Shown here: positions 13,120 to 31,865 of the stretch, piece after piece
Layout: the number at the start of each line of letters is the position of its first letter
How positions within the stretch are numbered: the first letter of the stretch is position 1
Assembly (NCBI GenBank): GCA_033439265.1
Contig: JAVTVX010000002.1
Coordinates: 1,498,001-1,562,000 of the forward strand
Source: Dillenia suffruticosa
Lineage: Eukaryota; Streptophyta; Magnoliopsida; Dilleniales; Dilleniaceae
DNA: 64,000 nt
Reading direction: 5' to 3'
Notes under the pieces: generated by a model
Told to the model about the DNA's origin: nothing
Databases searched by the model: none
Seen by the model: the letters and a program-made list of their open reading frames with translations, nothing else
Made by a program: the position numbers and the translations under genes

Positions 13120-13943
13120 ATCAACCGCCCGGCCAATCTCTCTGAATTCTCCAAACCCCTAAATCTCAGACACTGCCAAACCCATTGAAGAAGAATCAAA
13201 CTCTGTAAGTTTCTATCTTTCCTCCTCTTATAATTTCATTCATCTGTTCAATCTGTAAGTATCATTTGAATAATGTTAAACTCGTGGGGCACTGAATTTC
13301 CTTTCGTTTTCGGGTTTGGTTACGTCTTTTTGATCTGGGTTTCGCTCTCTTATACATTTTTTTTTTCTGGTTGATTTGTTTATTATGAATTTTATTTTAC
13401 TTTTAAAAGATTTCTTTTGTTTGTTTTGTTTGATGTTGTTAGTAAGAATTTCTATTAGTATTGAATCTAAGTTTACGTCTTTTAGCACAAAGGTTTTGAA
13501 TTTGCTGCTTCCTCAACTAGGGTTCTCAAAAACTTGGGTTGTAGTTCTGGGATTGGTGAAACGATGTGTTTTGAATTGGGGTTTTCAATTTAACTGTGTT
13601 ATTTTTCCTTCTTGCTTTAGGGTTTTAAGCTTTCTGTTTTTCTCAAATAGGATTTTGCACAAGCGGGCTGTGGTTGTGTGCTTGTTCCGTGACTGCGGAA
13701 ATGATATAAATTTGGATAGGAGCATTTCGTTTGATTAATTGTTGTGCTCTAGGGTTTTAAATCTTCTGTTTTTCTCAATAGGGTTTAGCACAAATGGGGG
13801 TGGTAGTGGTGTGTTTGTTCTATGAATGTCCACATGATAGAAATTTGGATAGTAGTTTTAGGTTTGATTGTTTATTGTGCTTTCTTGCTCTACGGTTTTT
13901 GAATTTATTTTTATTTTTTTCCCGAGTTAGGATTTCCCAAAAA
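13120..13943 (+). other. COX17 leader exon and 5' UTR intron with duplicated modules
   Basis: The leader exon is about 13120-13204 and the intron 13205-13930. The last 310 bp of the intron are built from imperfect copies of one module: about 13619-13750, 13751-13891 and a shortened one from 13892. Each has an 'agggtttt'-like head and an acceptor-like 'AG' (13650, 13781 and 13930). The second and third also carry an ATGGG start-like segment just after it. Confidence 0.65.
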
Positions 13944-14180
13944 ATGGGTGGGATGTTGGCATCAAATAGTTCCTCTACCTTAGCATTGGCAGAGTCACAG
14001 TCACAGCAAAACCAAAATGCAACTGAGCAAGCAACAAAGCCGAAGAAGAAGATATGCTGTGCATGCCCAGAGACTAAAAAGCTAAGAGATGAGTGTATCG
14101 TGGAACATGGTGAAGCTGCTTGTGCCAAATGGATCGAGGCTCATCGTAAATGCCTACGTGCTGAAGGGTTCAATGTCTGA
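13944..14180 (+). CDS. COX17: COX17 mitochondrial copper chaperone, 78 aa
   Basis: Copper chaperone of the mitochondrial intermembrane space that hands Cu(I) to SCO1/COX11 for cytochrome c oxidase assembly. The 78-aa protein has a variable Gln/Asn-rich N-terminus (residues 1-33), then the conserved '[20 protein letters not shown]' block. The copper-binding Cys pair is at 38-39. Twin CX9C motifs (C41-C51 and C60-C70) form the CHCH fold imported by the Mia40 relay. The C-terminus 'CLRAEGFNV' is typical of plant COX17. The CDS is intronless. A non-coding leader exon ends at 13204 ('ctct' then 'gtaagt') and the acceptor is at 13930, 13 bases before the ATG. An in-frame ATG at 13953 is an alternative. 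Plus-strand sequence is open further upstream to an ATG at 13794; see the finding on duplicated modules. Confidence 0.95.
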   Translation: MGGMLASNSSSTLALAESQSQQNQNATEQATKPKKKICCACPETKKLRDECIVEHGEAACAKWIEAHRKCLRAEGFNV

Positions 14181-15740
14181 AACTTATATGAAGACAGATG
14201 AGTTCATTGAGTTACAAAATGAGATTGTTATGAAGAATTAATATTTTTGTTACTCTAGGGTTATACTTGAAATGAATGAGTCCATGCAGTTGGGAAAAGA
14301 AAACTAAGAAATAAATGAAGCTCGATGGCTTTTGTTGACTAATATTTGAAAATCGACACATTGATGTTCCATCTTTATTCTTAACCATGAGGTTGCTTCC
14401 TCCCTTATGCAATGAAATCTTCAAATATTTTTATGACTCCATTTAATGAATTCTCGGTGCAGTCTAATGACTTCTTTGAATTGTTTCTTCCTAGGTGCTG
14501 TTCAATGGACGCTTCTTTCTTATTAAATATTTTTATAACTTGGTTGAATTTGATTCTCCATATGTCTAACAGTGGATTAGCTTTATCAATGCCTATGGTA
14601 TGAAACAAGCATAATGAGAGATGCTTCAACTCAAGTACTGTCATTTCGTATGTTAGTTTAAATGCATTCAAGGCCATTTCTGGGTGTCTGCTGCAATTTA
14701 TGATTTTTCAATCTTTTGTTATCCACAGTCTCCAATAAGAGCATGCCGTCAAGAGGAGTTGGGGGATTGGGAGTGGAGCTGGCAGTTTAGGCCCCGGCGT
14801 TTCTTTATTTTATTTTTTTATTTGTGTGTGTGTGTGTGTGTGTGTGTTTGTGTGCACAATGGGTTATTCTCTTGGGCGTTATGATCGTTTTGTGGTAACT
14901 AGTTGCTGTACAAGCAATTTTCTTTTTGCAATAAACATGTAAGCTTTGTTCTGATAGATGTAATATGTGAAATGAAATCTTTATGCCTCACTGTTGATTT
15001 CATTTGCCTACATCCATGCTACGAAATACTGGTAGTAAATACCGGTAGGTATTTGAAGTCAGATATTTGTCTAATTTATATATGTTTAACCTCTTTGGTT
15101 ATTAAGAATCTCTTTGAGAACTATGTGATGGGAGGACTTGAATATTTTGTCATTACTTGCATTTTAGACATTGTTAGAGACCTTCATTTTTTTTTTTAAT
15201 TAGATAAGGGAGTCATTGAAAGAATGAGATGGTTAATTGGTAACTCATTTTCCTTGGCTTTTGATAGTATGTTACATTGGGAAAATGAATGAAAACATGC
15301 ATTTGCTTGGAGGTTTGCAGTTTTATACCATTACTTCAACCTGGTCATTTTGGCTGGCTGACATTGGCGTAATATCAGGAGTTTATGGGATATAATCATC
15401 AAGCTGCATAAGTGATTCAGCTACTTAATATAGCTTATGTTTTTGTAGGTAATTATCTTTCTTTCATCCTGATACTTTTACTGTTCAAGTATGCAGTTTT
15501 AATGAAGAAGCTCAGCTTTCATGTTCATGTGTAGGCACAATATTTGCCATGGCGGCTATTTTCAGATATTTTCCTCTCCATAAATGCATTAATATGATTC
15601 TTATCTCAACTGTGCTCGAGTCTTTCAGGATTTGCTTCATATAATCTTGTTTTCTTTCAACATTGATTGTTTGTTTGATTATTCCAGAGCATTTGGTTCA
15701 TACATTGTTTCTGATTGGAGATGCTTCAGAGCAGACAGTA
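14181..15740. other. COX17 3' region and convergent intergenic space
   Basis: No second gene is seen. It contains a (TG)n microsatellite at about 14823-14848 and an 'aataaa' at about 14930 that could serve COX17 if its 3' UTR is long. The right part should hold the 3' UTR of the oppositely oriented metallothionein gene, ending about 15750-15956. Confidence 0.45.
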
Positions 15741-15956
15741 TTAGTAATACTAATAATAGTCCATTCAAATTTAAACACATGAACACAGATGATACAGACA
15801 GTCCATTACAATGCTAGGAAGGGAAACACATACATGACTGGCACATTTCTTGTAAGAGAAACAGGCACACGTACTAATACGAACACAGCATATTCAAAAC
15901 AAAAACCCATTAGGATTATGAACCTTATGCCTCCAGAATCTTGTTGTGAAATGTGT

Positions 15957-17138
15957 TTACTGGCCACATGTGCAATTCACGCAAGCACAGCTATCACCGC
16001 ACTTGCACTTGCCATTATGCACAGCTGCCGGGGCCTCAACCACAGCAGTGTCAATAAAGCTGCAAAGACAGGATAAGTATTATCAGCATATTTACTTTGC
16101 AATTTTTCCGTTCTTACTGATCCATACATTTGAGAAATTTCTGTTTATGCATGTTTCCAATACTCAAACTTTCTGATCCAAGTTTGATCCGTTACAAATC
16201 TGATTTTGTCTTTGGATGGTAGCAGAAGATGGAGCCATATTGTCAAGTATGCTGCTGACCAGGGTTTAGTACTTAGTTAATTCCCTATCATTGTATTTTT
16301 TGTTTATGTATTCCTCAACATCCTTTTGTTACCGTGATTTGTTTAGGAAATTGTCCAATGGAAATATGTTTCTGACCATCTTGCAGGGCTTTTGGGAATT
16401 TGCACCATTATATTTGAGTTCCATGTCTTCTGGGAACCATGAGAAAACTATTGCCACCTACATGCCTTATGCAAATGAACTGAAGAAGAAGAAAATTTGA
16501 TGTTATCTATGTGTTAAAAGAGTTCCCAAGATGCAAGGTACCTCTTTTCCTCAACGATGACGATTCCATAGCTGCTTCCCTTCTTCCTGCAAACAGTGAA
16601 CATGTATATTGTCAGTGACCCCCATAGGCAATTTTCAACCTCAAATTTGCATTTTCCATCTGTTTTGGCCTCCTATAGACTAAGGTTACTTAGAAATGAT
16701 TTATAGGGTAACCATGCAGCTTGCTCAATCAGAGAGTATCTGATGGCTTCTGTATATGGACAATTCTTTTGCATGCGGTTTCTAAGAGCTCCAGCTTCCA
16801 AATATTATTGTCATGAGGCACTTTAGCAACCTAAGTCTATTGCATAGTTAATGATGAAAAACGATACATGAGTACGGAGTTCTTGGTCCTGAACTCATGC
16901 TTGAAAGAGAAGACATAGACTTAGAACATGGGCACGATTTTAAAGAGTTGCAAAGTGGAAGCCATGCTCTTTATCTATTTCAAAATGATAATAGGCCAGG
17001 AAAAGGCAGGAAAAGTGACCTTAAACCATAACATGATATACTCTTCCTCTACATAAACTGCTATGATATACAAGGCTCGAATACTTACACACACTGGTCC
17101 TTGCTGGCGCAGTCGCAGTCACCGCAGGTGCCTGACAT
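15957..17138 (-). CDS. MT3: Type 3 plant metallothionein, 65 aa, 3 exons
   Basis: Small Cys-rich cytosolic protein that binds Cu(I)/Zn(II) and buffers metals and oxidants. Exons on the minus strand are 17138-17089, 16586-16542 and 16059-15957. Phases join and give 65 aa. Cys residues are 5, 8, 10 and 16 in the N-terminal cluster and 50, 52, 56, 58, 61 and 63 in the C-terminal one. This 4+6 arrangement with a roughly 33-residue Cys-free linker defines plant type 3 MTs, as do the start 'MSGTCGDCDC' and the end 'CVNCTCGQ'. Type 3 genes are usually strongly expressed in fruit and leaf. The splice sites are consensus (GTAAGT after exon 1). It lies tail-to-tail with COX17. Confidence 0.95.
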
Positions 17139-17246
17139 GGTGAGTCAGAAAAAAGGAGCTGAAGAGAATATGAAACTTGAGGAAGATTGGTGTGTTCTTG
17201 TAGCTTGGATGAGTGCTTATATCTCCAGACCATAAACTTGGCAGGG

Positions 17247-17254
17247 TATTTATA
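17247..17254 (-). promoter_or_regulatory. TATA box of MT3
   Basis: On the minus strand this reads TATAAATA, about 110 bp upstream of the MT3 start codon. That places the transcription start near 17218-17222 and gives a 5' UTR of about 80 nt. Confidence 0.6.
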
Positions 17255-18307
17255 CAGGGGAATGGCACGAAGGTGATAAGCATGCGAGTGCGAGTCTGTG
17301 TAGGGCCGGCATGGATGGAGCTAGGTGGGGCCCCCTGTGCTTGAGAGGAGCACAGGCCTTTGCAGAAGCGTCAGAAAGGAATCTTAATTATGGAGGATCT
17401 GGCCTCCAATCCTCCTCTCATGTCGCCTTCATGGCTTATTTTCCTTGAATTGACTATGGCATAGGCATGCATCTTCTCTTCTTTTAAGAGCCACCCAAGA
17501 ATTGAAAATGATGTTTATGTATCTTGGAGTATTTGTAGAAAATAGAACCCAATTTTGGTTTTTCCTTGTAATTCAAGGTACTTACAATATGCATATTTTG
17601 GTGGGATTGGATGATTGTTTAGTCCCTACAATTCGTGCGCCTCTTTGAATGGCTCTCCAGGACATGTTTAGCAGAGAGGAAATGATTTTTATATATGTAA
17701 TAGTTCTCTTCAGAATTACGCGCATATCAATCTTAGCCTCTTAGGTGTTGAAAATATAGAATTCTTTTGAAATTTTGTTCAGAACCATAAACTGCAAGGG
17801 TAAATCCTACATACCGAGGAGCGGGCATTTACATCACCAGTACAGTTGCCGTCTAACATCCTGTCAAAATGGTCTCTTATATACATTATTTTCGTTTTTG
17901 CTTGGCAACAGGAAGTGGTTAAAATTCAAAACTTGAATCTTAAGTCAATTGAATGACCATTTGAGCCAAGACCATCAAATGATCTCTTGCATACATACAT
18001 CCATCCATACAAGACTTGATAAAAGATTTGGTGATTCAATTTTTAATCAATTCATTTGTTGCAAATTAGATGTTGGGGATGGTCCATCCTCCTAATAGAG
18101 ATCAGTGAGCACAAAAGCTGATAACCGTAAGAAAGCATCTGCACAAAGCTCAAAAATGTTGCAGCCAAATTTGGTGTTTTTACATATATCGAGAAAATTT
18201 GACCGTACCGTTTGGCCATATAATTCGAAGGTAAACGAATGTTGAGCGCATGAGTCCTGGTGGGTACAACTAGTATGATGTGACTCATGCAAGATCTCTT
18301 GTCCATG

Positions 18308-18372
<65 letters not shown>

Positions 18373-18473
18373 TTGTTTTGTCTTTTTATTTGTTCGATGG
18401 CCAGAAAGTGGAACCAAATTTAGGTAGAATTGTCAAAGTACAAAATTTGATCACTTTGTCTCAAATCACATGG
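17255..18473. other. MT3 upstream region and intergenic DNA
   Basis: No gene is seen. The first few hundred bases are the likely MT3 promoter. A C-run followed by a long (CT)n microsatellite occupies about 18309-18369. Confidence 0.6.
18309..18369. repeat. (CT)n microsatellite
   Basis: A run of C followed by about 29 uninterrupted CT dinucleotides. Translations through it are artefacts. Confidence 0.9.
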
Positions 18474-18482
18474 CTGATGGTT

Positions 18483-19536
18483 GAGACATGTACCGAAATA
18501 ATATAAATTTTTTTTTTTTTAAACAATCCGAACGAAAAATAATTTTCTCAAATAACCCAAATTTATCTGGAGTTAGAGACGCGACACACTGTGTCGCGTC
18601 TTCAACTCGCGACAAAATCCAGAGAGAGAGAGGAGTCCGCCGGGGGGAGAGGTGAGGAGAGCGGCGGGGGACAGGGGGTGGAGGGGGGAGGGAGGAGCGC
18701 AGCGGGGGGCGGCGAGCGGCGGGGGAAGGAGAGAGAGGGGAGGACCGAGGCGGGATGCGGAGGGGGGAGGGAGGGAGAGAGAGAAAGGGGAGGGCCGCGA
18801 AGGGGGGAGGGAGGGAGAGAAAGAGGGGAGGGCGGCGGGGGGGGTCCGTCGGGGGAGGGAGAGAGAGAAAGAGGGGAGGGGGGGGCGGGCAGCGGAGGGG
18901 GAGGGAGAGAGAGAGAGAAAGAGGGGAGGAGCCGGGGGGGCGGAGGGGGGAGGGGAGGAGCCGGGGGGGCGGAGGGGGGAGGAGAGAGACAGAGGGGAGG
19001 ACGGAGGCGAAGGGGGGAGGGAGAGAGAGAGAGAGCCAGAGGAGGAACGCGGCGGCGCCTCTCTCCTCCCCTCTTTCTCTCTCTCCCTCCCCCGGCAGAC
19101 CCCTCGTCACGTCCCTCCCCTCTCTCTCTCATTCCCCCCTCCGCCCCCGCCGCGCTCCTCCCCTCTTTCTCTCTCTCTCCCCCGGGGGACCCCCCGCCGC
19201 CCTCCCTCTTTCTCTCCCTCCCTCCCCCCTCTGCGGTCCTCCCCCCTCTCTCTCCCTCCCTCCCCCCTCTGTACCCCGCCGCGGTCCTCCCCTCTCTCTC
19301 CTTCTCCCCGCCGCCCCTCGCCGCGCTCCTCCCTCCCCCCTCCGCCCCCGCCGCTCTCCTCCCCTCTCTCCCTCCCCCGTGGACTCCTCTCTCTCTGGAC
19401 TTTGCCGCAAGTTGAAAACGCTACACAATGTGTTACGTCTCCAACTCCTGACAAATTCGGATTATTCGAGAAAATTTTTTCTCACTCAGGTTATTTAATT
19501 TTTTTTTTATATATATATTATTTTGGTACATGTCTC
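18483..19536. mobile_element. Fold-back (Mutator-like) non-autonomous transposon
   Basis: A 1054-bp imperfect inverted repeat. Both ends read 'gagacatgtacc' inward, and the arms stay alignable for at least 150 bp: 'aataatata', 'ttttctc', 'gagttagagacg' against 'gagttggagacg', then 'ccagagagagag'. The element is flanked by 9-mers 'ctgatggtt' (18474-18482) and 'cagatggtt' (19537-19545), an 8/9 match, which is the target-duplication length of Mutator-like elements. Each arm has a 23-bp near-palindrome (18578-18600 and its counterpart about 19418-19439). The inner left arm is a G/A-only tract and the inner right arm a C/T tract, meeting near 19050. No transposase is encoded, so it would depend on one elsewhere. 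Confidence 0.8.
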
Positions 19537-19545
19537 CAGATGGTT

Positions 19546-20300
19546 CTTCAACCAGCCAAGTTCTGTGATCCTTTTTTTTTTTTCATCATTTTCTTTTAGA
19601 CACACTTCCCAAACTGGAAATTTGATCAAAGATGCGTACTTGATTCCCCTGCATATATCTGTGCTCGTTCTACCGTATGACTTGCGGCTTTTTTATGCTT
19701 TATTACTTTACCCTCTCCCTCCCTCGCACCTCTATGAAATTGACATTACCCAATGGAAACAAAAGTTTTTGGTGGACCAATATAAAGCAATTGCTTCGCC
19801 AAGCAGCAAACCATGATTTCTGATCTATTTGACAAACAAAGCATGGCCTCACACTTATCTTTTCAATCTTTCTATCCACACATTAAATCATGGTTGTCTT
19901 CTTCGCTCCCTCTTCCCACTTTCTTCCTTCCAAACAAGTCCAAATCAAAGGTTTTTCCAGTTATCTTCCCCAAAATATCTTGGATAAATCCGGACCCACA
20001 ACACAATAAATTCAACCTTCTAATTTTTTGAACCCACACAAATTAATGGCAACTAGGGTTTTATGCAGAATGATCAGCATGAATCACAAACTTGGGGCTT
20101 TCTAGAAATCAAAAGGCCATCAAGGACGATGCAGTAGCTTTCGATCTAGGGAAGCACTCAAGCTAGTGCTGAACCACGAGTTGTTTGAGAATCTATTTCA
20201 ATTGAAAGCAATTTCACCTTGTTTCGATTCAAAGCAATTTCATCGATGAACAGCCAACTTAATGGGATGATATGTCAAACCATTCGATCAAATTTTAAAT
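19546..20300. other. Intergenic, no gene seen
   Basis: Short ORFs only, with no motif recognised. It lies between the fold-back element and the probable 3' end of the NSF transcription unit. Confidence 0.5.
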
Positions 20301-21002
20301 TTTAAACTTGAAAATAAAAATAACTACGTTAAAAAAACCACTCCTTACATAAGATCTCTGCATACGGTAGAACCAGACTAATCAGAATATAACTTTTAAT
20401 ACCAGTGGTGGGAACAAAGGGGGAAGCAATTCCCAAATCAAAATGCATTTATCAGAGAGGGATCGATTATTCTCAGTGGAAGACCAAGACCCAGACTGGA
20501 GGCCCAACCAGGACCCAAGATTGCGACGAGTTTGTGCTTGAGCAAATGCAAAGCGGTCTAGTTTAACAATACATCTATCTTTTTGTGGCCAAGTTACTTT
20601 CTTTGACATCTAAAAGCAACAGAACTTGACTACAAACATCTAAGCACGAGTGGGCAAAGCATTTCAATCATACAAACATGTAGATCAAATGAACTAAGCA
20701 TTTCTAACTTAACAGATATATTGCAATGCAAGAGTAACAAAGGATACTGAAAACTTAAAAAATAAGGTAAGGCAGCTATATGGTTTTCTAGGGCACTCGG
20801 ACTGAGGGAAGGTTCCTACAATGCCACCAAAGCCAAACAGACTCTCAAGATCATGAAGTGAGATCTAATATGTGATTAATAAATGGAAAAGAAAATGACA
20901 AGCCATGTGGAGAAAATAATTCCTTAAAATATGAAAGCACAAAATTGTGGTCTATGATGTTCTGTGACACTAGGAACTGTAAGCTGCAGGGTTATCCAAA
21001 AA
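20300..21002 (-). other. NSF 3' flank, probably including the 3' UTR
   Basis: Downstream of the NSF stop codon on the minus strand. No coding signal is seen and I could not fix the polyadenylation site. Confidence 0.35.
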
Positions 21003-29782
<8,780 letters not shown>

Positions 29783-29806
29783 TGCTTCTCTCAACACAGA
29801 GAGAGA

Positions 29807-29822
29807 GGGTTTTAGGGTTTCG
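29807..29822 (-). promoter_or_regulatory. Telo-box-like repeat near NSF start
   Basis: On the minus strand this reads 'AAACCCTAAAACCC', 25-40 bp upstream of the NSF ATG, in the leader or core promoter. It is typical of plant housekeeping genes; function is inferred. Confidence 0.4.
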
Positions 29823-29849
29823 AATAGAGAGTGATGAAGATAATGAGAT

Positions 29850-31700
29850 TTGGATTTGCTTAGCATGTAAGAAAATGAAAGAAAGAATTTGGAGCCGTTT
29901 GGCGTTCTTGGTGAGATCTTGGATCGCCGAACAATCGGAGGATTTTATTTTCTTATTTATTTATTTATTTGGTTACCAGTACCACCGGCGTTTTATATAA
30001 TATATTTAAAAAATATTAAATATTTTTAAAAAATTAAAATAGAAAGCTCATGTCTAAATATCATACCTATTGACCTGATTTAATCTCATTTTGTATTTCT
30101 CGTTGTAATCTCTGAATTTCAACATTCTCTATAATTTTCCCATTTATTCCTGAATTTCCTAGCATTTTTAATTCAATATTTCTATATTATATGATAAATA
30201 AAATTATAGATATAAGTAATATAAAATTTAATTATATATAAATATCAATGTCAATAATCACCGATATTATCTTATTTTAAAAAAAAATATAGATAGAGAA
30301 AGAGATGTAAATAGGGAAAGAGAATAAAAGAGGAAGAATGCATTTGGAGGTTGAAGTGAGAGAGAGGATGCTAAAGAACTAGGGAGAGAGAAAGAGAGAG
30401 ATAATTTTTTTTTTCATACTTTTTCAATTTCCTTCGAATTTGAGCAATATTTATATTGAATATTTTTAATTGAAAAAATAAAAAATTTAATATTTTTTTA
30501 TTTTAACTGTAATAATGATCCATATAATTGATAGAAGAGTTACTTTATACATCTTTATAATTGAGATAAGAATTTTACTTAAAAAAAAAAAACTCATGGA
30601 TCTATTTTTAAATATTTTTTCATAATTGTATTCATTCTCAATGAACTTTTTAATACTTTTCCAAATTAAAATAATATTCTATTTTTAAACTAATTCTTTT
30701 ATTTTTCTTTTTTCAAAATAATTTAAAAAATTTAGTTAAAGTGGTATAAGATTATTATATTATCAATGAATTTTAATTCAACTGATATCGTTCTCTATCT
30801 CAATTATAAAGATCTCAAGTTCGAATCTTGCTATGTATAAAAAAAAAGGATGATTGTACCAAATGGTCTCACAAAAATACAAATATCCTAAAATTAGAAA
30901 ACTTTACCAAATATTAGTGATTCTAAGCAGAACACCTTTTGGCTTCAAAGCGCTCTGTTTAGTTTATCTGCTGCCCTTTATTCCCCTCCCCCCCCCCACC
31001 AAAAAAAAAAAAAAAACATTGGTAGCCAACAAAAACTATTTCCAAACATCAAATATTTTATTTTGTACCATATTTTTATTTTTAATTTTTATTATATAAT
31101 TCCTTGACATGAATATGCGGTTCATGTTGTATACCCAGAGGCATGATTAAATTATTATTATAGAAATTTTAATTCTATTTGGATATTTCATGATACGGAG
31201 CAGACGGTAAAGTTGATTCCGTTTCCTTTTCATTTTCTAGAAAAAAAAAAAATCACATACTATATATATATTTATATATGAGAAAACTTGCCTCCCAAGA
31301 GACGGCAAGGAAGAGCATCGATCATTGGTGCATGGTAATCGATATGTACGAGTTTATCCAAAGACATGTAGTCACGTGTATCGCATGCAGATGTCAGGAA
31401 CCGCCATCTTGATCTACCTAATCACACTTTGATGATGATGACTATCAACGGTCAGTTTTTACTCCCTTTCAACACTACGATTCTGAAATGGTGGGTCCCC
31501 ACCAAACTTTGTCTCGACTGCACCATTTCCTGTCCATCCGATGCTCAATCGAAAAAAATCAATCCGACGGCGCACATGCCGTGTGATTACGAAAATTTAG
31601 TGGCATTTTAGAAATTATCAGGAGAAATAGTTATTTGGATTAGACCAATATTCTCCTTAGCTTCGATTTCCACGGTAATTTTCCTTAACAAGGCGCGAAG
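29850..31700. other. Divergent NSF / UBC25 upstream region
   Basis: About 2 kb between two divergently transcribed genes. It is AT-rich, with a short SINE-like segment at about 30760-30850 ending in an A-run, a C-run/A-run at 30987-31016 and a TA-rich stretch at 31260-31278. No ORF here is supportable. Confidence 0.5.
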
Positions 31701-31865
31701 CCAAAATGGTAAAAAAGAAAGAGACAAAACCTCTATCTCTCTATTTTCTTTCTATTCTCTCTCCAGAAAACCATCGGAGACTCGAAGAGAGAGAAACGAG
31801 AGAGAGAAATTTCAAAATTGAGACGCTACATAGCTCCGTCTGCTCTCCAGCGACCAGTCACTTCG

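Larger units (their letters stand above)
9951..13120. other. Intergenic, no gene seen
   Basis: About 3.2 kb without a supportable gene. It contains a 20-bp direct duplication (10351-10370 and 10371-10388), two SINE-like copies (about 11285-11490 and 11538-11708) and very AT-rich DNA at about 12580-12900. Short ORFs here match no family I know. Confidence 0.6.

Noticed and set aside
18466-19599. Overlapping long ORFs (115-315 codons) rich in Arg/Gly/Glu or Pro/Ser/Leu on both strands
   Set aside because: They are translations of the GA/CT low-complexity arms of the fold-back element; every frame is open because the repeat lacks stop codons.
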